Source of the DNA: Roseicella sp. DB1501 | GTDB taxonomy: Bacteria; Pseudomonadota; Alphaproteobacteria; Acetobacterales; Acetobacteraceae | DNA length: 64,000 nucleotides | Direction: 5' to 3' | Assembly: GCF_013112485.1 (NCBI RefSeq) | Contig: NZ_JABFHG010000007.1 | Location: 1 to 64,000, forward strand | Shown here: piece after piece, positions 44,276 through 53,506 of the stretch | How the letters are laid out: every line of letters begins with the position of its first letter | How positions within the stretch are numbered: the first letter of the stretch is position 1 | The notes under the pieces: generated by a model | Seen by the model: the letters and a program-made list of their open reading frames with translations, nothing else | Database searches by the model: none | What the model was told of the DNA's origin: nothing | Translations under genes and position numbers: made by a program

Positions 44276-44716
44276 ATGGCGATGCGTCGCGGATTCCTCG
44301 CCTGCGCCATCTGCAGCGCAGCGGGCCTGGTGGCCACGGCGGTCGCCGGTCCCGCCCTCGCCCAGGGACAAGGTCAGGCGCAGCCAGGCGCCGCGCCGCC
44401 GGCCGGCGGCATCAGCCGCAAGACGCTCAGCACCATCGACTATCCGGGCGACGGCAAGATCTCGATCCTGGTGCTGCTCGAGGCCCCGGCCGGCGCGGTG
44501 ATCCCGCGCCACACCCATCCGGGCATCGAATCCTCGGTGGTGATGTCGGGCGAGCTCGAGCTCGAGATGCAGGGCCAGCCGACCAAGCGCTTCGCCGCCG
44601 GCGAGGGCTTCCAGGTGCCGCCCGGCCTGCCGCATAGCGGCCGCACGCTCTCGGCGGTGCGGCTCGGCATCACCTATGTGGTGGAGAAGGACAAGCCGCT
44701 CTCCTCGCCGGCCTGA
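44276..44716 (+). CDS. Exported cupin protein
   Basis: 146 residues with a probable Tat signal (MRRGFLACAICSAAGLVATAVAGPALAQ). The mature cupin_2 domain has ILVLLEAPAGAVIPRHTHPGIESSVVMSGELELEMQGQPTKRFAAGEGFQVPPGLPHSG, with metal ligands H-T-H, E and H. A periplasmic metal-bound beta-barrel of unknown substrate. It is divergent from the cytoplasmic cupin gene, 132 bp apart. Confidence 0.85.
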   Translation: MAMRRGFLACAICSAAGLVATAVAGPALAQGQGQAQPGAAPPAGGISRKTLSTIDYPGDGKISILVLLEAPAGAVIPRHTHPGIESSVVMSGELELEMQGQPTKRFAAGEGFQVPPGLPHSGRTLSAVRLGITYVVEKDKPLSSPA

Positions 44717-44748
44717 CGGCCCGCGGCATGGGGGTGTAGAATGCGGCG

Positions 44749-45387
44749 ATGCCGAGCTTCGATCTGGAGCGGGAGGCGGGCGGTCGCGTGGCCGGGCTGG
44801 ACGAGGCCGGCGTCGGCCCGCTCGCCGGGCCCGTCCTCGCCGCCGCCGTTGTCTTTCCGCAGGGCGTGCCCGCGACGCTCGCCGCGCTGCTCGACGACAG
44901 CAAGCGCCTGACCGTTGCGGCACGGCTCCTCGCCTTCGCCGCGCTGCGCGAGGCGGCGCGACGGGGCGAGGCGGATTGCGCCGTCGCCGCCGCCTCGGCC
45001 GCCGAGATCGGACGGCTGAACATCCTGCACGCCACGCAGCTCGCCATGGCCCGCGCCCTGGCCCGCCTCGCGGCGCCGCCGCGGCTCGCTTTGGTCGATG
45101 GCAACCGGCCGCCGCCCCTGCCCTGCCCGGTGCGCTGCGTCGTCGGCGGCGACGGGCTCAGCCTGTCGATCGCCGCCGCCTCCATCCTCGCCAAGGTCAC
45201 GCGCGACCGGGCGATGGCGCGGCTCGATGCCCGCTGGCCGGCCTATGGCTTCGCCAGGCATGCCGGCTACCCGACCGCGCGGCACCGGGCGGCACTGGCC
45301 GCGCACGGCCCCTGCCCGCATCACCGCCGCGGCTACGGGCCGGTGGATGCGGCCTGGGACCAGGCCCGCCTCGCCCTCGGCGCTTGA
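44749..45387 (+). CDS. rnhB: Ribonuclease HII
   Basis: 212 residues. It removes single ribonucleotides and RNA-DNA hybrids. [26 protein letters not shown] holds the catalytic D18 and E19, LALVDGN the third acid, and [18 protein letters not shown] and [13 protein letters not shown] follow. Odd point: the family motif DEAGRGPLAG reads [10 protein letters not shown] here, so the Arg of the GRG substrate-sensing motif is Val (GTC codon). It lies upstream of ccrM, a common alphaproteobacterial neighbourhood. Confidence 0.94.
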   Translation: MPSFDLEREAGGRVAGLDEAGVGPLAGPVLAAAVVFPQGVPATLAALLDDSKRLTVAARLLAFAALREAARRGEADCAVAAASAAEIGRLNILHATQLAMARALARLAAPPRLALVDGNRPPPLPCPVRCVVGGDGLSLSIAAASILAKVTRDRAMARLDARWPAYGFARHAGYPTARHRAALAAHGPCPHHRRGYGPVDAAWDQARLALGA

Positions 45388-45449
45388 GTCCGCCCGGCCA
45401 CACCCGCGCCGGCCCGTGCCGCCGGCGTCCAGGCTTCGGTTGACCCACC

Positions 45450-45486
45450 GACTCGGCGCGGCGATGGTGGCGGCTCTTCGGGAGTC
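45450..45486 (+). promoter_or_regulatory. Paired GANTC methylation sites ahead of ccrM
   Basis: GACTC at 45450-45454 and GAGTC at 45482-45486 lie 62-98 bp before the ccrM ATG. In Caulobacter the ccrM leader has two GANTC sites whose full methylation lowers its own transcription; the same layout here suggests self-regulation. Confidence 0.45.
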
Positions 45487-45547
45487 GCGCCCGCTCGCAC
45501 CGATCCGGGCGATCCCGGCACGACGGAGGCCGGCGCGCAGCAATGGA

Positions 45548-46648
45548 ATGAGGGACAGCGTGGGGACCGGGCTCGATCTGCCGCTCGACCGGATCATGGT
45601 CGGGGACTGCATCGAACTGATGCGCAGGCTGCCGCCGGCCTCCGTGCACGCCATCTTCGCCGACCCGCCCTACAACCTGCAGCTCAAGGGCGACCTGCGG
45701 CGGCCGGATGACAGCCTGGTCGACGGGGTGGACGAGGAGTGGGACCGCTTCGACGGCCTGCCCGCCTATGACGCCTTCACCCGCGCCTGGCTCGCCGAGG
45801 CGCGGCGGGTGCTGCGCAAGGACGGCACGATCTGGGTGATCGGCAGCTACCACAATGTCTTCCGCCTCGGCGCGGCGCTGCAGGATCTCGGCTTCTGGGT
45901 GCTGAACGACATCATCTGGCGCAAGGCGAACCCGATGCCGAATTTCCGGGGCCGCCGCTTCACCAACGCGCATGAGACGCTGATCTGGGCGGCGCGCGGG
46001 CCGGAGAGCCGCTACCGCTTCAACTACGCCGCCATGAAGGCGCTGAACGACGACCTGCAGATGCGCAGCGACTGGTTCATCCCGCTCTGCACCGGGACCG
46101 AGCGGCTGCGTGACGAGAAGGGCACCAAGCTGCACCCGACGCAGAAGCCGGAGGCGCTGCTGCACCGGGTGATCCTCGCCTGCACCCTGCCGGGCGAGGT
46201 GATCCTCGATCCCTTCCACGGCACCGGCACCACCGGCGCGGTCGCCCGGCGGCTCGGCCGGCGCTTCATCGGCATCGAGCGCGACCCGGCCTATGCCGCG
46301 GCGGCGGAGGCGCGCATCGCGGCGATCGAGCCGGTCCCGGAGAGCGCGGCGCTGGTCACCGCCGGCAAGCGCGAGCAGCCGCGCCTGCCCTTCGGCGCGC
46401 TGGTCGAGCGCGGCGTGATCCCGGCCGGCAGCATCCTCACCGACCGCGCCCGGCGCTGGAGCGCGACCGTCGCCGCCGATGGCTCGATCCGCTGCGGCCG
46501 GGCGCAGGGCTCGATCCACCAGGTCGGGGCGGCGGTGCAGGAGGCGCCGTCCTGCAACGGCTGGGCCTTCTGGCATGTCGAGCAGCCGGGCGGGACGCTC
46601 CGCCTGCTCGACGAGTACCGGGCGGAGATGCTCGGCCGGCGCTCCTGA
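45548..46648 (+). CDS. ccrM: CcrM-type GANTC adenine DNA methyltransferase
   Basis: 366 residues, beta-class N6-adenine methyltransferase. [36 protein letters not shown] has the catalytic [21 protein letters not shown], and [16 protein letters not shown] and [28 protein letters not shown] give the SAM site. The C-terminal 90 residues ([33 protein letters not shown]) are the extra DNA-recognition domain that separates CcrM from HinfI-type enzymes. It is expected to methylate GANTC after replication and control the cell cycle. Confidence 0.95.
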   Translation: MRDSVGTGLDLPLDRIMVGDCIELMRRLPPASVHAIFADPPYNLQLKGDLRRPDDSLVDGVDEEWDRFDGLPAYDAFTRAWLAEARRVLRKDGTIWVIGSYHNVFRLGAALQDLGFWVLNDIIWRKANPMPNFRGRRFTNAHETLIWAARGPESRYRFNYAAMKALNDDLQMRSDWFIPLCTGTERLRDEKGTKLHPTQKPEALLHRVILACTLPGEVILDPFHGTGTTGAVARRLGRRFIGIERDPAYAAAAEARIAAIEPVPESAALVTAGKREQPRLPFGALVERGVIPAGSILTDRARRWSATVAADGSIRCGRAQGSIHQVGAAVQEAPSCNGWAFWHVEQPGGTLRLLDEYRAEMLGRRS

Positions 46649-46754
46649 CGCGCCGGCCCGCCGCGTTCGCAAGGGAACGCGGCGGGCCGCATGCCAGGAC
46701 AATGGGACGCGGACGGGCGTGAATGCCCGGCCGCCTCTCTGCCTCGCCGGTCGC

Positions 46755-47327
46755 TCAGGGCACCACGTCGATGCTGATGCCCTCGACGATGGTCACCTGC
46801 ACCCGGTCGCCGGGCCGCAGCCGCCGGGCGAAGTCGCGCATCTTCTGGTCGTGCAGCGTCACGGTCTGGGCCTGCCCCTGCGGCCCGGTCACGGTGACAC
46901 TGTTGCTGCTCCGGTCGACCGCGTTCACCGTGACCGGCAGGCGCAGGCTCCGCACATAGGTGGCGCCGGGCAGGCTCCCCGGCGGCGCGACCGCCGCGCC
47001 CTCGCCCGCCACGGGCGGCGTGCCCGGCGCATCGGCCGGCGTCATGGCGACCGCCACCGCCTGGGTGACACGCGTCACCACCCGGTCGCCGGCCTTCACC
47101 TGCGGCAGGTTGCGGACATGCTTGCCGAGGAAGAGCGTGGTGAGCGTGCCGTCCTCGCTGCGGAGGATGACCGACCGCTCGCGCTGGTCCACCGCCTCGA
47201 TCACCGAGACGGCCTCGGCGGACCGCGACACGGCGGCCGGCGGCGGCGGCCGCTGCGCCATGGCCGGTCCCATCAGCACCGGTAGGGCAAGCGCGGCCAC
47301 AGCGAGGGGCAGACGCTGGATCGACAT
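46755..47327 (-). CDS. Exported DUF5666-like OB-type protein
   Basis: 190 residues. A signal peptide (IQRLPLAVAALALPVLMGPAMAQ) precedes two repeats of a small beta domain: VSVIEAVDQRERSVILRSEDGTLTTLFLGKHVRNLPQVKAGDRVV and VTVNAVDRSSNSVTVTGPQGQAQTVTLHDQKMRDFARRLRPGDRVQV. Both have the xxVDxxxxxVTVxGPxG...LxxGDxV layout of DUF5666-like proteins. Periplasmic, function unknown. Confidence 0.75.
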   Translation of the reverse strand: MSIQRLPLAVAALALPVLMGPAMAQRPPPPAAVSRSAEAVSVIEAVDQRERSVILRSEDGTLTTLFLGKHVRNLPQVKAGDRVVTRVTQAVAVAMTPADAPGTPPVAGEGAAVAPPGSLPGATYVRSLRLPVTVNAVDRSSNSVTVTGPQGQAQTVTLHDQKMRDFARRLRPGDRVQVTIVEGISIDVVP

Positions 47328-47492
47328 GGCTTTCCTCCTTGGTTCGGTCCGGCCCCGCCGCGGATCTGGCAGCACCGGCAGGCAATCTGGCAGCCTGCCA
47401 GCGGCGGCACCAGATCGTTCCCTCCCGCCGGCCGGCTTGACCCGCCGGCCCGCGGCGGCCAAGCCTCGCCGGCTCCCCGCAAGGCCTCGCCC

Positions 47493-48101
47493 ATGCCCCG
47501 GCGCATCCTCGTCCTGCTTGCCCATCCCGCGCATCGCCGCTCCCGCGCCAATGCGGCCCTCCGGCGCGCCGCGGGCGAGGTGGAGGGCGCGACGCTGCAC
47601 GACCTCTACGAGACCTATCCCGACTTCCTGATCGACGTGGACCGCGAGCAGGCGCTGCTGCGCGAGCACGAGGTCATCGTGCTGCAGCACCCGGTCTACT
47701 GGTATTCCTGCCCCGCCATCCTGAAGGAATGGCTCGACCTCGTCCTCGAGCACGGCTTCGCCTATGGCCGCGCCGGCACCGCGCTCGCCGGCAAGGCGCT
47801 GCTCTCGGCGGTCACCGCGGGCGGGACGGAGACGGCCTATGACGCGGCCGGGCTGAACCGCTACAGCCTTGCGGAATTCCTCCGCCCCTTCGAGGCGACG
47901 GCGCATCTCTGCCGCATGCGCTGGCTGCCGCCCTTCATTGTGCACGGCACGCATCTGCTGGACGCCGAGGCCCTGGCCGGACAGGCGGAGGCCTATCGCG
48001 CGTTGCTGCAAAGGCTGCGCGAGGCGCCGGCCGAGCCGCTGCCAGGGGCGCTGCCAGGGGCGCTACCAGAGCCGCGCGACGCGCTGCACGGGAGGCCCTG
48101 A
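47493..48101 (+). CDS. kefF: KefF-like NAD(P)H oxidoreductase
   Basis: 202 residues, flavodoxin fold quinone reductase: RILVLLAHPAHRRSRANAALRRAA, LHDLYETYPDFLIDVDREQALLREHEVIVLQHPVYWYSCPAILKEWLDLVLEHGFAYG, and ALLSAVTAGGTETAY. The YETYPDFxID and QHPxxWYSxPxxLKxWxD motifs are those of KefF/KefG. It sits 2 nt ahead of the KefC-like gene and should activate it. The C-terminus has a duplicated PGALPGAL. Confidence 0.9.
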   Translation: MPRRILVLLAHPAHRRSRANAALRRAAGEVEGATLHDLYETYPDFLIDVDREQALLREHEVIVLQHPVYWYSCPAILKEWLDLVLEHGFAYGRAGTALAGKALLSAVTAGGTETAYDAAGLNRYSLAEFLRPFEATAHLCRMRWLPPFIVHGTHLLDAEALAGQAEAYRALLQRLREAPAEPLPGALPGALPEPRDALHGRP

Positions 48102-48103
48102 GC

Positions 48104-49999
48104 ATGGCAGGCGGCTTGCTGGTCCAGGCCTTCGTCTATCTCTGCGCCGCCGTGCTGGCGGTGCCGATCGCCAAGCGCCTCGGCCTCGGCGCCGTGCTCG
48201 GCTACCTGCTCGCCGGCGTCATCATCGGCCCCTTCGGCCTGCGGCTGGCCGGCGATGCGGCGGCGGCGCTGCATTTCGCCGAGTTCGGCGTGGTGATGAT
48301 GCTCTTCCTCGTCGGGCTCGAGTTGCAGCCCTCGCGGCTCTGGGCGATGCGCGGGCCGGTGCTCGGCGCCGGCGGGCTGCAGGTGGGGCTGACGACGCTC
48401 GTCATCGCCGGCATCGGCTTCGCCCTCGGCGCGGAATGGCGCATGGCGCTCGCGGCGGGGCTGATCCTGGCGATGTCCTCGACCGCCATCGCGCTGCAGA
48501 TCCTCGCTGAGCGCGGGCTGCTGCGCACGGCGGGCGGCGAGACCACCTTCGCGGTGCTGCTCTTCCAGGACGTCTCGGTCATCCCGATCCTCAGCCTGCT
48601 GCCGCTGCTGGCCACGGTGCCGGCGGCAGCGGGCACGGCGCATCACGATGCGAGCTGGATCGAGACCCTGCCGGCCTGGGGCCAGGCGCTCGCCGTGCTC
48701 GGCGCCGTCGCCCTCGTCATCGGCGGCGGCCGGCTGCTGACGCGCCCGGCCTTCCGGCTGATCGCCGAGACGCGGCTGCGCGAGATCTTCACCGCCTCCG
48801 CCCTGCTGCTGGTGATCGGCATCGCGCTGCTGATGGAGGCGGTTGGCCTGTCCCCGGCGCTCGGCGCCTTCCTCGCCGGCGTGGTGCTGGCGGACAGCGA
48901 GTTCCGGCACGAGCTCGAGGGCGACATCGAGCCCTTCAAGGGGTTGCTGCTCGGCCTGTTCTTCCTCTCGGTCGGCGCCGGCATCGACTTCGCCCAGGTC
49001 GCCGCGGCGCCCTTCGCCGTCGCCGGGCTGGTGCTGCTGCTGGTGCTTGCCAAGGCGGCGGTGCTGGCCGGCATGGGACTGGTCGCCGGCCGGCCGCGGC
49101 CGGAGGTGCTGCTGGTGACGCTGCTGCTCGCCCAGGGCGGCGAGTTCGCCTTCGTGCTGCTGGCCTTCGCGGTGCAGAACGGCGTGCTGCCCGAGGCGGA
49201 GGCGGGCCTGCTGGTCGCGGTGGTCGCCCTCTCCATGCCGGTGACGCCGCTGCTGATGCTGGCCTATGGCCGGCTCGCCGACCGGCTGGCGGTGCGGGAC
49301 CTGCCGCCGGAGCCGGATGCGATCGAGCCGCAGGGCAGCGTGGTCATCGCCGGCTTCGGGCGCTTCGGCCAGATCGTCGGGCGGCTGCTGCTCGCGCACG
49401 GGCATCCGGTGACGGTGCTCGATCACGACATGGACACGATCGAGCAGCTCCGGCGCTTCGGCTTCCGCGTCTTCTACGGCGACGCCACGCGGCTCGACCT
49501 GCTGCAGGCGGCGGGTGCCGCGGAGGCGGCGGTGATCGTGGCGGCGACCGATGCGCGCGAGACGACGAATGCGATCGTCGAGACGGCGCTGCGGCACTTC
49601 CCGCGGGCGCAGGTGCTGGCCCGCGCCGTCGATCGCGGCCATGCCTACGAGCTGATGGAGGCCGGGGCGCATCTGGTGGTGCGGGAGACCTTCGCCGCCG
49701 CGCTCGAGACCGGCGTCGAGGCGCTGCGCCGCCTCGGCATGCCGGCCTACGAGGCCGAGCGCGCCGGCCGGCTCTTCCGCCGTCACGACAGGCGGGCGAT
49801 GGAGCGGCTGGCGCCGATCCGCGACGATGCGACGCGCTACGGCCTGGCGGTGCGCGAGGCCTCGCAGCGCCTGCTGGAGGTGCTGGAGCGCGACCGCGAC
49901 CGCGGCCGGGCGGTGATGGATGATGGCTGGGACACCACCGCCCTGCGGGAGGAAGCCCAGGCGCGGAGGACGGAGCGGGATGCGGCGGCCTCGGGCTGA
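48104..49999 (+). CDS. kefC: KefC-like glutathione-gated K+/H+ antiporter (CPA2)
   Basis: 631 residues. Twelve or so membrane helices start LVQAFVYLCAAVLAVPIAKRLGLGAVLGYLLAGVIIGPFG, with LILAMSSTAIALQILAERG and ETTFAVLLFQDVSVIPIL carrying the transport Asp/Gln, and LGAFLAGVVLADSEFRHELEGDIEPFKGLLLGLFFLSVGAGIDF. A TrkA-N (RCK) domain at about 410-530 (GSVVIAGFGRFGQIVGRLLLAHGHPVTVLDHDMDTIEQLRRFGFRVFYGDATRLDLL) binds nucleotide or glutathione adducts. It exports K+ during electrophile stress. Confidence 0.92.
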   Translation: MAGGLLVQAFVYLCAAVLAVPIAKRLGLGAVLGYLLAGVIIGPFGLRLAGDAAAALHFAEFGVVMMLFLVGLELQPSRLWAMRGPVLGAGGLQVGLTTLVIAGIGFALGAEWRMALAAGLILAMSSTAIALQILAERGLLRTAGGETTFAVLLFQDVSVIPILSLLPLLATVPAAAGTAHHDASWIETLPAWGQALAVLGAVALVIGGGRLLTRPAFRLIAETRLREIFTASALLLVIGIALLMEAVGLSPALGAFLAGVVLADSEFRHELEGDIEPFKGLLLGLFFLSVGAGIDFAQVAAAPFAVAGLVLLLVLAKAAVLAGMGLVAGRPRPEVLLVTLLLAQGGEFAFVLLAFAVQNGVLPEAEAGLLVAVVALSMPVTPLLMLAYGRLADRLAVRDLPPEPDAIEPQGSVVIAGFGRFGQIVGRLLLAHGHPVTVLDHDMDTIEQLRRFGFRVFYGDATRLDLLQAAGAAEAAVIVAATDARETTNAIVETALRHFPRAQVLARAVDRGHAYELMEAGAHLVVRETFAAALETGVEALRRLGMPAYEAERAGRLFRRHDRRAMERLAPIRDDATRYGLAVREASQRLLEVLERDRDRGRAVMDDGWDTTALREEAQARRTERDAAASG

Positions 50000-50170
50000 C
50001 GGCCGGCGCGGGAGAATCGACTCGCGCCGGCACTTTCATGACCTTGAATGGTTTTGCACCCTGCCTGAATCTGCGGGATGAGAACGCCAGCAGGGATGTC
50101 CGGCATGCAGGCCTTGCCCATCGCGGGCCCCATCGCGAGCTTGACACGAGACGACGAGGTCGGGAGGCCC

Positions 50171-51688
50171 ATGACTGAGGCCGATGCCACGCGACTGGCC
50201 GCCCTGCACCGCTACCGTCTCCTCGATACGCCGGAGGAGGGAGAGTTCCACCGCCTGGCCGGGCTGGCCTGCGACCTGCTGCAAACCGAGATCGCGGTGA
50301 TCGCCGTGCTCGAGGCCGAGCGGCAATGGCCGGTCGCCCGCATCGGCCTGCGGGGCAAGGCCCCGCCCTGGCCGGCGGCGGCCTGGGCCGCGGCGCTGGC
50401 GGCGGCGCCGGGCCAGGTGGCGGTCGTGCCGGATGCCGGCCGGGACCCGCGCTTCGCCGAGGCGGTGCCGGCCGGGGCGGCGATCCGCTTCCTCGCCGGC
50501 GCGCCGCTGCGCCTGGCCGACGGCAAGGCCCATGGCAGCCTCTGCATCGCCTCCGCCGAGCCGCGGCCGGGCGGCCTCGACGAGAGGGACCGGCGGCGGC
50601 TGCTGACCCTGGCCGCCCTGGCGGCGGATGCGCTCGAGCTGCGGCTGCAGGCCCGGCGGGCGCAGGAGCTGGCGGAGTCCGAGGCGCGGCTGCGCCAAGC
50701 GCAGGAGGCGGCCGGGGTGGTCGCCTTCGAGGCGACCTCCGGCAGCAGCCCGGCGCATGCCCCGCTCGGCGCGCTGCGGCGGCTGCTCGGCCTCGCCGAG
50801 ACGGCGCCGCTGACGCTGCGCGGCCTGGCGGTCTCCGCGCATCCCGAGGAACGGCCGCGGCTCGAGATGGTGGCCGCCCGGCTCGCCGCCGAGGGCGGCA
50901 CGCTGCTCGAGGAATTCCGGGTGACGACGCGCGAGGGCGACGTCCTCTGGGCGCAGGTGCAGGGCGAGACGCATTTCGGCGCGCAGGAAGACCCGGCCGC
51001 CTGGCGGCTCTCCGGCCTGCTGCGCGACGTGACCGAGCGGCGCCGGGCCGATGAGCGGCAACTCTTCATGACGCGCGAGCTGGACCACCGCGCGAAGAAC
51101 GCGCTCGCCGTCGTGCTGGCGGCGCTGCGGCTGACCCCGGCGGCCGATCCCCGCAGCTATGCCGCGGCGGTCGAGGGCCGGGTCGCGGCCCTGGCGCGGG
51201 CGCATACCCTGCTGACCGAGAAGCGCTGGGCCGGCGTCGAGCTGCGCGACCTGGTCGCCGGCGAGCTGCGGAACTTCCTCGGCGCGGCCGAGGCGGTGCC
51301 GCCGCCGCGGGCGAGCCTCGACGGCCCGCCGGTGCTGCTGCTGCCGCAGGCGGCGCAGCCCCTCTCCATGGCGCTGCACGAGCTGGCGACGAATGCGGTG
51401 AAGCACGGCGCGCTCTCGGCGCCGGGCGGCCGCATCGCCGTGGGCTGGGCGCTGGAGCCGGGGCGCATCGGGCTGCGGCTGCTCTGGGTCGAGACCGGCG
51501 GCCCGCCGCTGGCCGGCCCGCCGCCGCGGCCGCGCTTCGGCTCGCGCGTCATGCGGGGCACGGTGGTGGACCAGCTCGGCGGGCAGTTGCTGCTGCGCTG
51601 GCCGCAGAGCGGCCTCGTCTGCGAGATCGTGCTGCCGGCCGGGCGCGCCCTGGCCGATCCCGGCGCCGTCGGGCGGATCGGGCCCTGA
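50171..51688 (+). CDS. GAF-PAS HWE-family sensor histidine kinase
   Basis: 505 residues from the ATG behind gggagg; an upstream in-frame ATG at 50078 is possible. GAF domain at about 10-165 (RYRLLDTPEEGEFHRLAGLACDLLQTEIAVIAVLEAERQWPVARIGL). A degenerate PAS follows. The HWE/HisKA_2 box is LFMTRELDHRAKNALAVVLAALRLT, and the N box is PLSMALHELATNAVKHGALSAPGGRIAVGW. No membrane segment, so it is cytosolic. HWE kinases often feed PhyR in this class; PhyR is encoded 22 kb away. Confidence 0.88.
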   Translation: MTEADATRLAALHRYRLLDTPEEGEFHRLAGLACDLLQTEIAVIAVLEAERQWPVARIGLRGKAPPWPAAAWAAALAAAPGQVAVVPDAGRDPRFAEAVPAGAAIRFLAGAPLRLADGKAHGSLCIASAEPRPGGLDERDRRRLLTLAALAADALELRLQARRAQELAESEARLRQAQEAAGVVAFEATSGSSPAHAPLGALRRLLGLAETAPLTLRGLAVSAHPEERPRLEMVAARLAAEGGTLLEEFRVTTREGDVLWAQVQGETHFGAQEDPAAWRLSGLLRDVTERRRADERQLFMTRELDHRAKNALAVVLAALRLTPAADPRSYAAAVEGRVAALARAHTLLTEKRWAGVELRDLVAGELRNFLGAAEAVPPPRASLDGPPVLLLPQAAQPLSMALHELATNAVKHGALSAPGGRIAVGWALEPGRIGLRLLWVETGGPPLAGPPPRPRFGSRVMRGTVVDQLGGQLLLRWPQSGLVCEIVLPAGRALADPGAVGRIGP

Positions 51689-51697
51689 CACCGCCGC

Positions 51698-52009
51698 TCA
51701 GAGCGGGATGTCGACCTCGAGCAGCGGCGCGTGCTGCTGCGCGCCGTAGACATCCGTGTCGCCGATCTCGCCCGCCGGCACCAGCCGCGGCAGCGTCGCC
51801 TTGAAGGCGCGGCCGGCGGGATAGGGGGTGAACAGCACATCCGCCTCGGCGACGCCGTAGAGCCGGGCGAAGAGCGCCGGGCCGAGCACGCCGCTCGCCC
51901 GCACCCGCTCGAAGGTCGCGTCATCGGCGAAGACCACGTCGATGGTCAGCTCGAAGGGACCGGCATTCTTGCTCTTGCAGACCTGGGCGATGTCGCGGAT
52001 CAGCGCCAT
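51698..52009 (-). CDS. DUF4387 protein
   Basis: 103 residues: IRDIAQVCKSKNAGPFELTIDVVFADDATFERVRASGVLGPALFARLYGVAEADV and AFKATLPRLVPAGEIGDTDVYGAQQHAPLLEVDIP. The DUF4387 family is nearly always encoded with the AtuA-like DUF1446 protein, as here, 14 nt downstream of it on the same strand, and is predicted to be its small subunit. Confidence 0.9.
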   Translation of the reverse strand: MALIRDIAQVCKSKNAGPFELTIDVVFADDATFERVRASGVLGPALFARLYGVAEADVLFTPYPAGRAFKATLPRLVPAGEIGDTDVYGAQQHAPLLEVDIPL

Positions 52010-52023
52010 GGCATTCCTCCCGC

Positions 52024-53382
52024 CTAAACCCGCTCATGCTCGATCGGAAACAGCGCGCAGGGGTCTGCGGTCTCCATCACATGCGCCATGCTGAAGCGGT
52101 AGACCTCGCCGGCCATGAGGTCGCTCGGCGAGAAGGGGATGGCCATGTTGCCCTCCTTGCAGAGCCTGCCGGGGAAATCGCAATGCAGCATCGAGGTGCG
52201 GGCGAGCGCGATGACGGCGGCGGCGATCTCGGCATCCTCGCCGACCACGTCGATCAGGAAGCCGATCTCGTGGCCGGGCGCCCCGCGCAGCGGCTCGCGC
52301 GCGCCCATCACCCCGTCCAGGCCGTAGCGATGAATGGTCAGGCGATAGGCCTCGGGCCCGATCTCGAGATCCCGCGCCTTCTCCGCCACCAGCGACCGTA
52401 CCCGGTCGAGGAAGCCGGGAAGCTGGCCGATCAGCCCGGGGTCGCGCGTGCCGGCGAAGCTGACGGCGCGGTGGCCGAGCCGCTCCGCCGCCTCGAGCTT
52501 CACCGTGTAGGTCCCGGCCGGGTGCCAGCGCATGCCGGTGACGAGCGTCGCCTTCGGCGAGACCGCCTCGAAGCGGCATTCGCTGGTGTCGAGCACGCCG
52601 CCCGGCTCGACATGGCGGATCGGCGAGGCGTTCTCGTGCAGCGAATGGTTGGCGACCGAGAGCGGCGTGCAGGCGCGCTCGCCCATCGGCTCGCAGACCA
52701 CGCCATCCTCGCGCACCGTCACCAGCAGGCAGTCCGGCCCCTTCGGCAGGGCCGGTGCGGCGCCGCATTCCAGCATCTTGCCGGCATACCAGGCCTGGGC
52801 CGGGGGAAGCTGCGCCCGCAGCGCATGCGCGGCGAAGGGCGCCGGGTCGGAGCTGCGGCCGCCGAGCACCACCTGCGCTCCCTCGTCGAGCGCCCGCATA
52901 TAGGGCTCGGGCCCGCAAAGGCCGACGATGCGGGTGGCGCGCTCGATGGTCTCCTCGGCGAGCGGCGGCATGCGGCCGAGCGGATGGACGCGGCCCTCGC
53001 GCAGGCCCTCCTGGACGCGCGCCTTCGGCTGCTCGCTGTGGATGAGCGCCATCGGGAAGTGCAGCCCCTCCTCGCGCGCGATGTCGCGGACCATCTGCGC
53101 GACGAGCTGCAGATGCGGCTCGCCGCCGGCGCCGCCGCAGGTGCCGATCAGCATGGGCAGCCGGTGCGCCACGGCGGCGCGCAGCATCAGCCGCAGGTCG
53201 CGCTTCATGGCGCGGAGCGAGACGAAGGGCTTGCCGCTGCCGAGATAGTAGGGACCGGGATCGCTGCTGCCGCCATCGCAGCCGAGCATGTCGACGCCGC
53301 GCGCGAGCGCCGCCTGCAGCGCCGCCTCCGGATAGCCGTAGCCCAGGATGCCGCTGACCGAGACCATGCGGGTTTCGCGCAT
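52024..53382 (-). CDS. AtuA-family acyclic terpene utilisation protein (DUF1446)
   Basis: 452 residues. VSVSGILGYGYPEAALQAALARGVDMLGCDGGSSDPGPYYLGSGKPF is the DUF1446 start; PMLIGTCGGAGGEPHLQLV, GGRSSDPAPFAAHALRAQLPPAQAWYAGKMLECGA and DTSECRFEAVSP follow. Related to AtuA of citronellol/geraniol breakdown; the exact reaction is unknown. The start is the ATG at 53382, with conserved sequence beginning at MRETRMVSVSG. A MarR gene lies divergently. Confidence 0.88.
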   Translation of the reverse strand: MRETRMVSVSGILGYGYPEAALQAALARGVDMLGCDGGSSDPGPYYLGSGKPFVSLRAMKRDLRLMLRAAVAHRLPMLIGTCGGAGGEPHLQLVAQMVRDIAREEGLHFPMALIHSEQPKARVQEGLREGRVHPLGRMPPLAEETIERATRIVGLCGPEPYMRALDEGAQVVLGGRSSDPAPFAAHALRAQLPPAQAWYAGKMLECGAAPALPKGPDCLLVTVREDGVVCEPMGERACTPLSVANHSLHENASPIRHVEPGGVLDTSECRFEAVSPKATLVTGMRWHPAGTYTVKLEAAERLGHRAVSFAGTRDPGLIGQLPGFLDRVRSLVAEKARDLEIGPEAYRLTIHRYGLDGVMGAREPLRGAPGHEIGFLIDVVGEDAEIAAAVIALARTSMLHCDFPGRLCKEGNMAIPFSPSDLMAGEVYRFSMAHVMETADPCALFPIEHERV

Positions 53383-53506
53383 CGCCGCGTCTCCTTCCCC
53401 TCCCGGCCCGCGGGCCGGGGCGTCAGCATGCGTCGCCTGGGGGGCGAGGAATAGCCCCACCATTTACTAGCTTCCTCATTATTCTCACACCTTCTAGACT
53501 CGCCGC

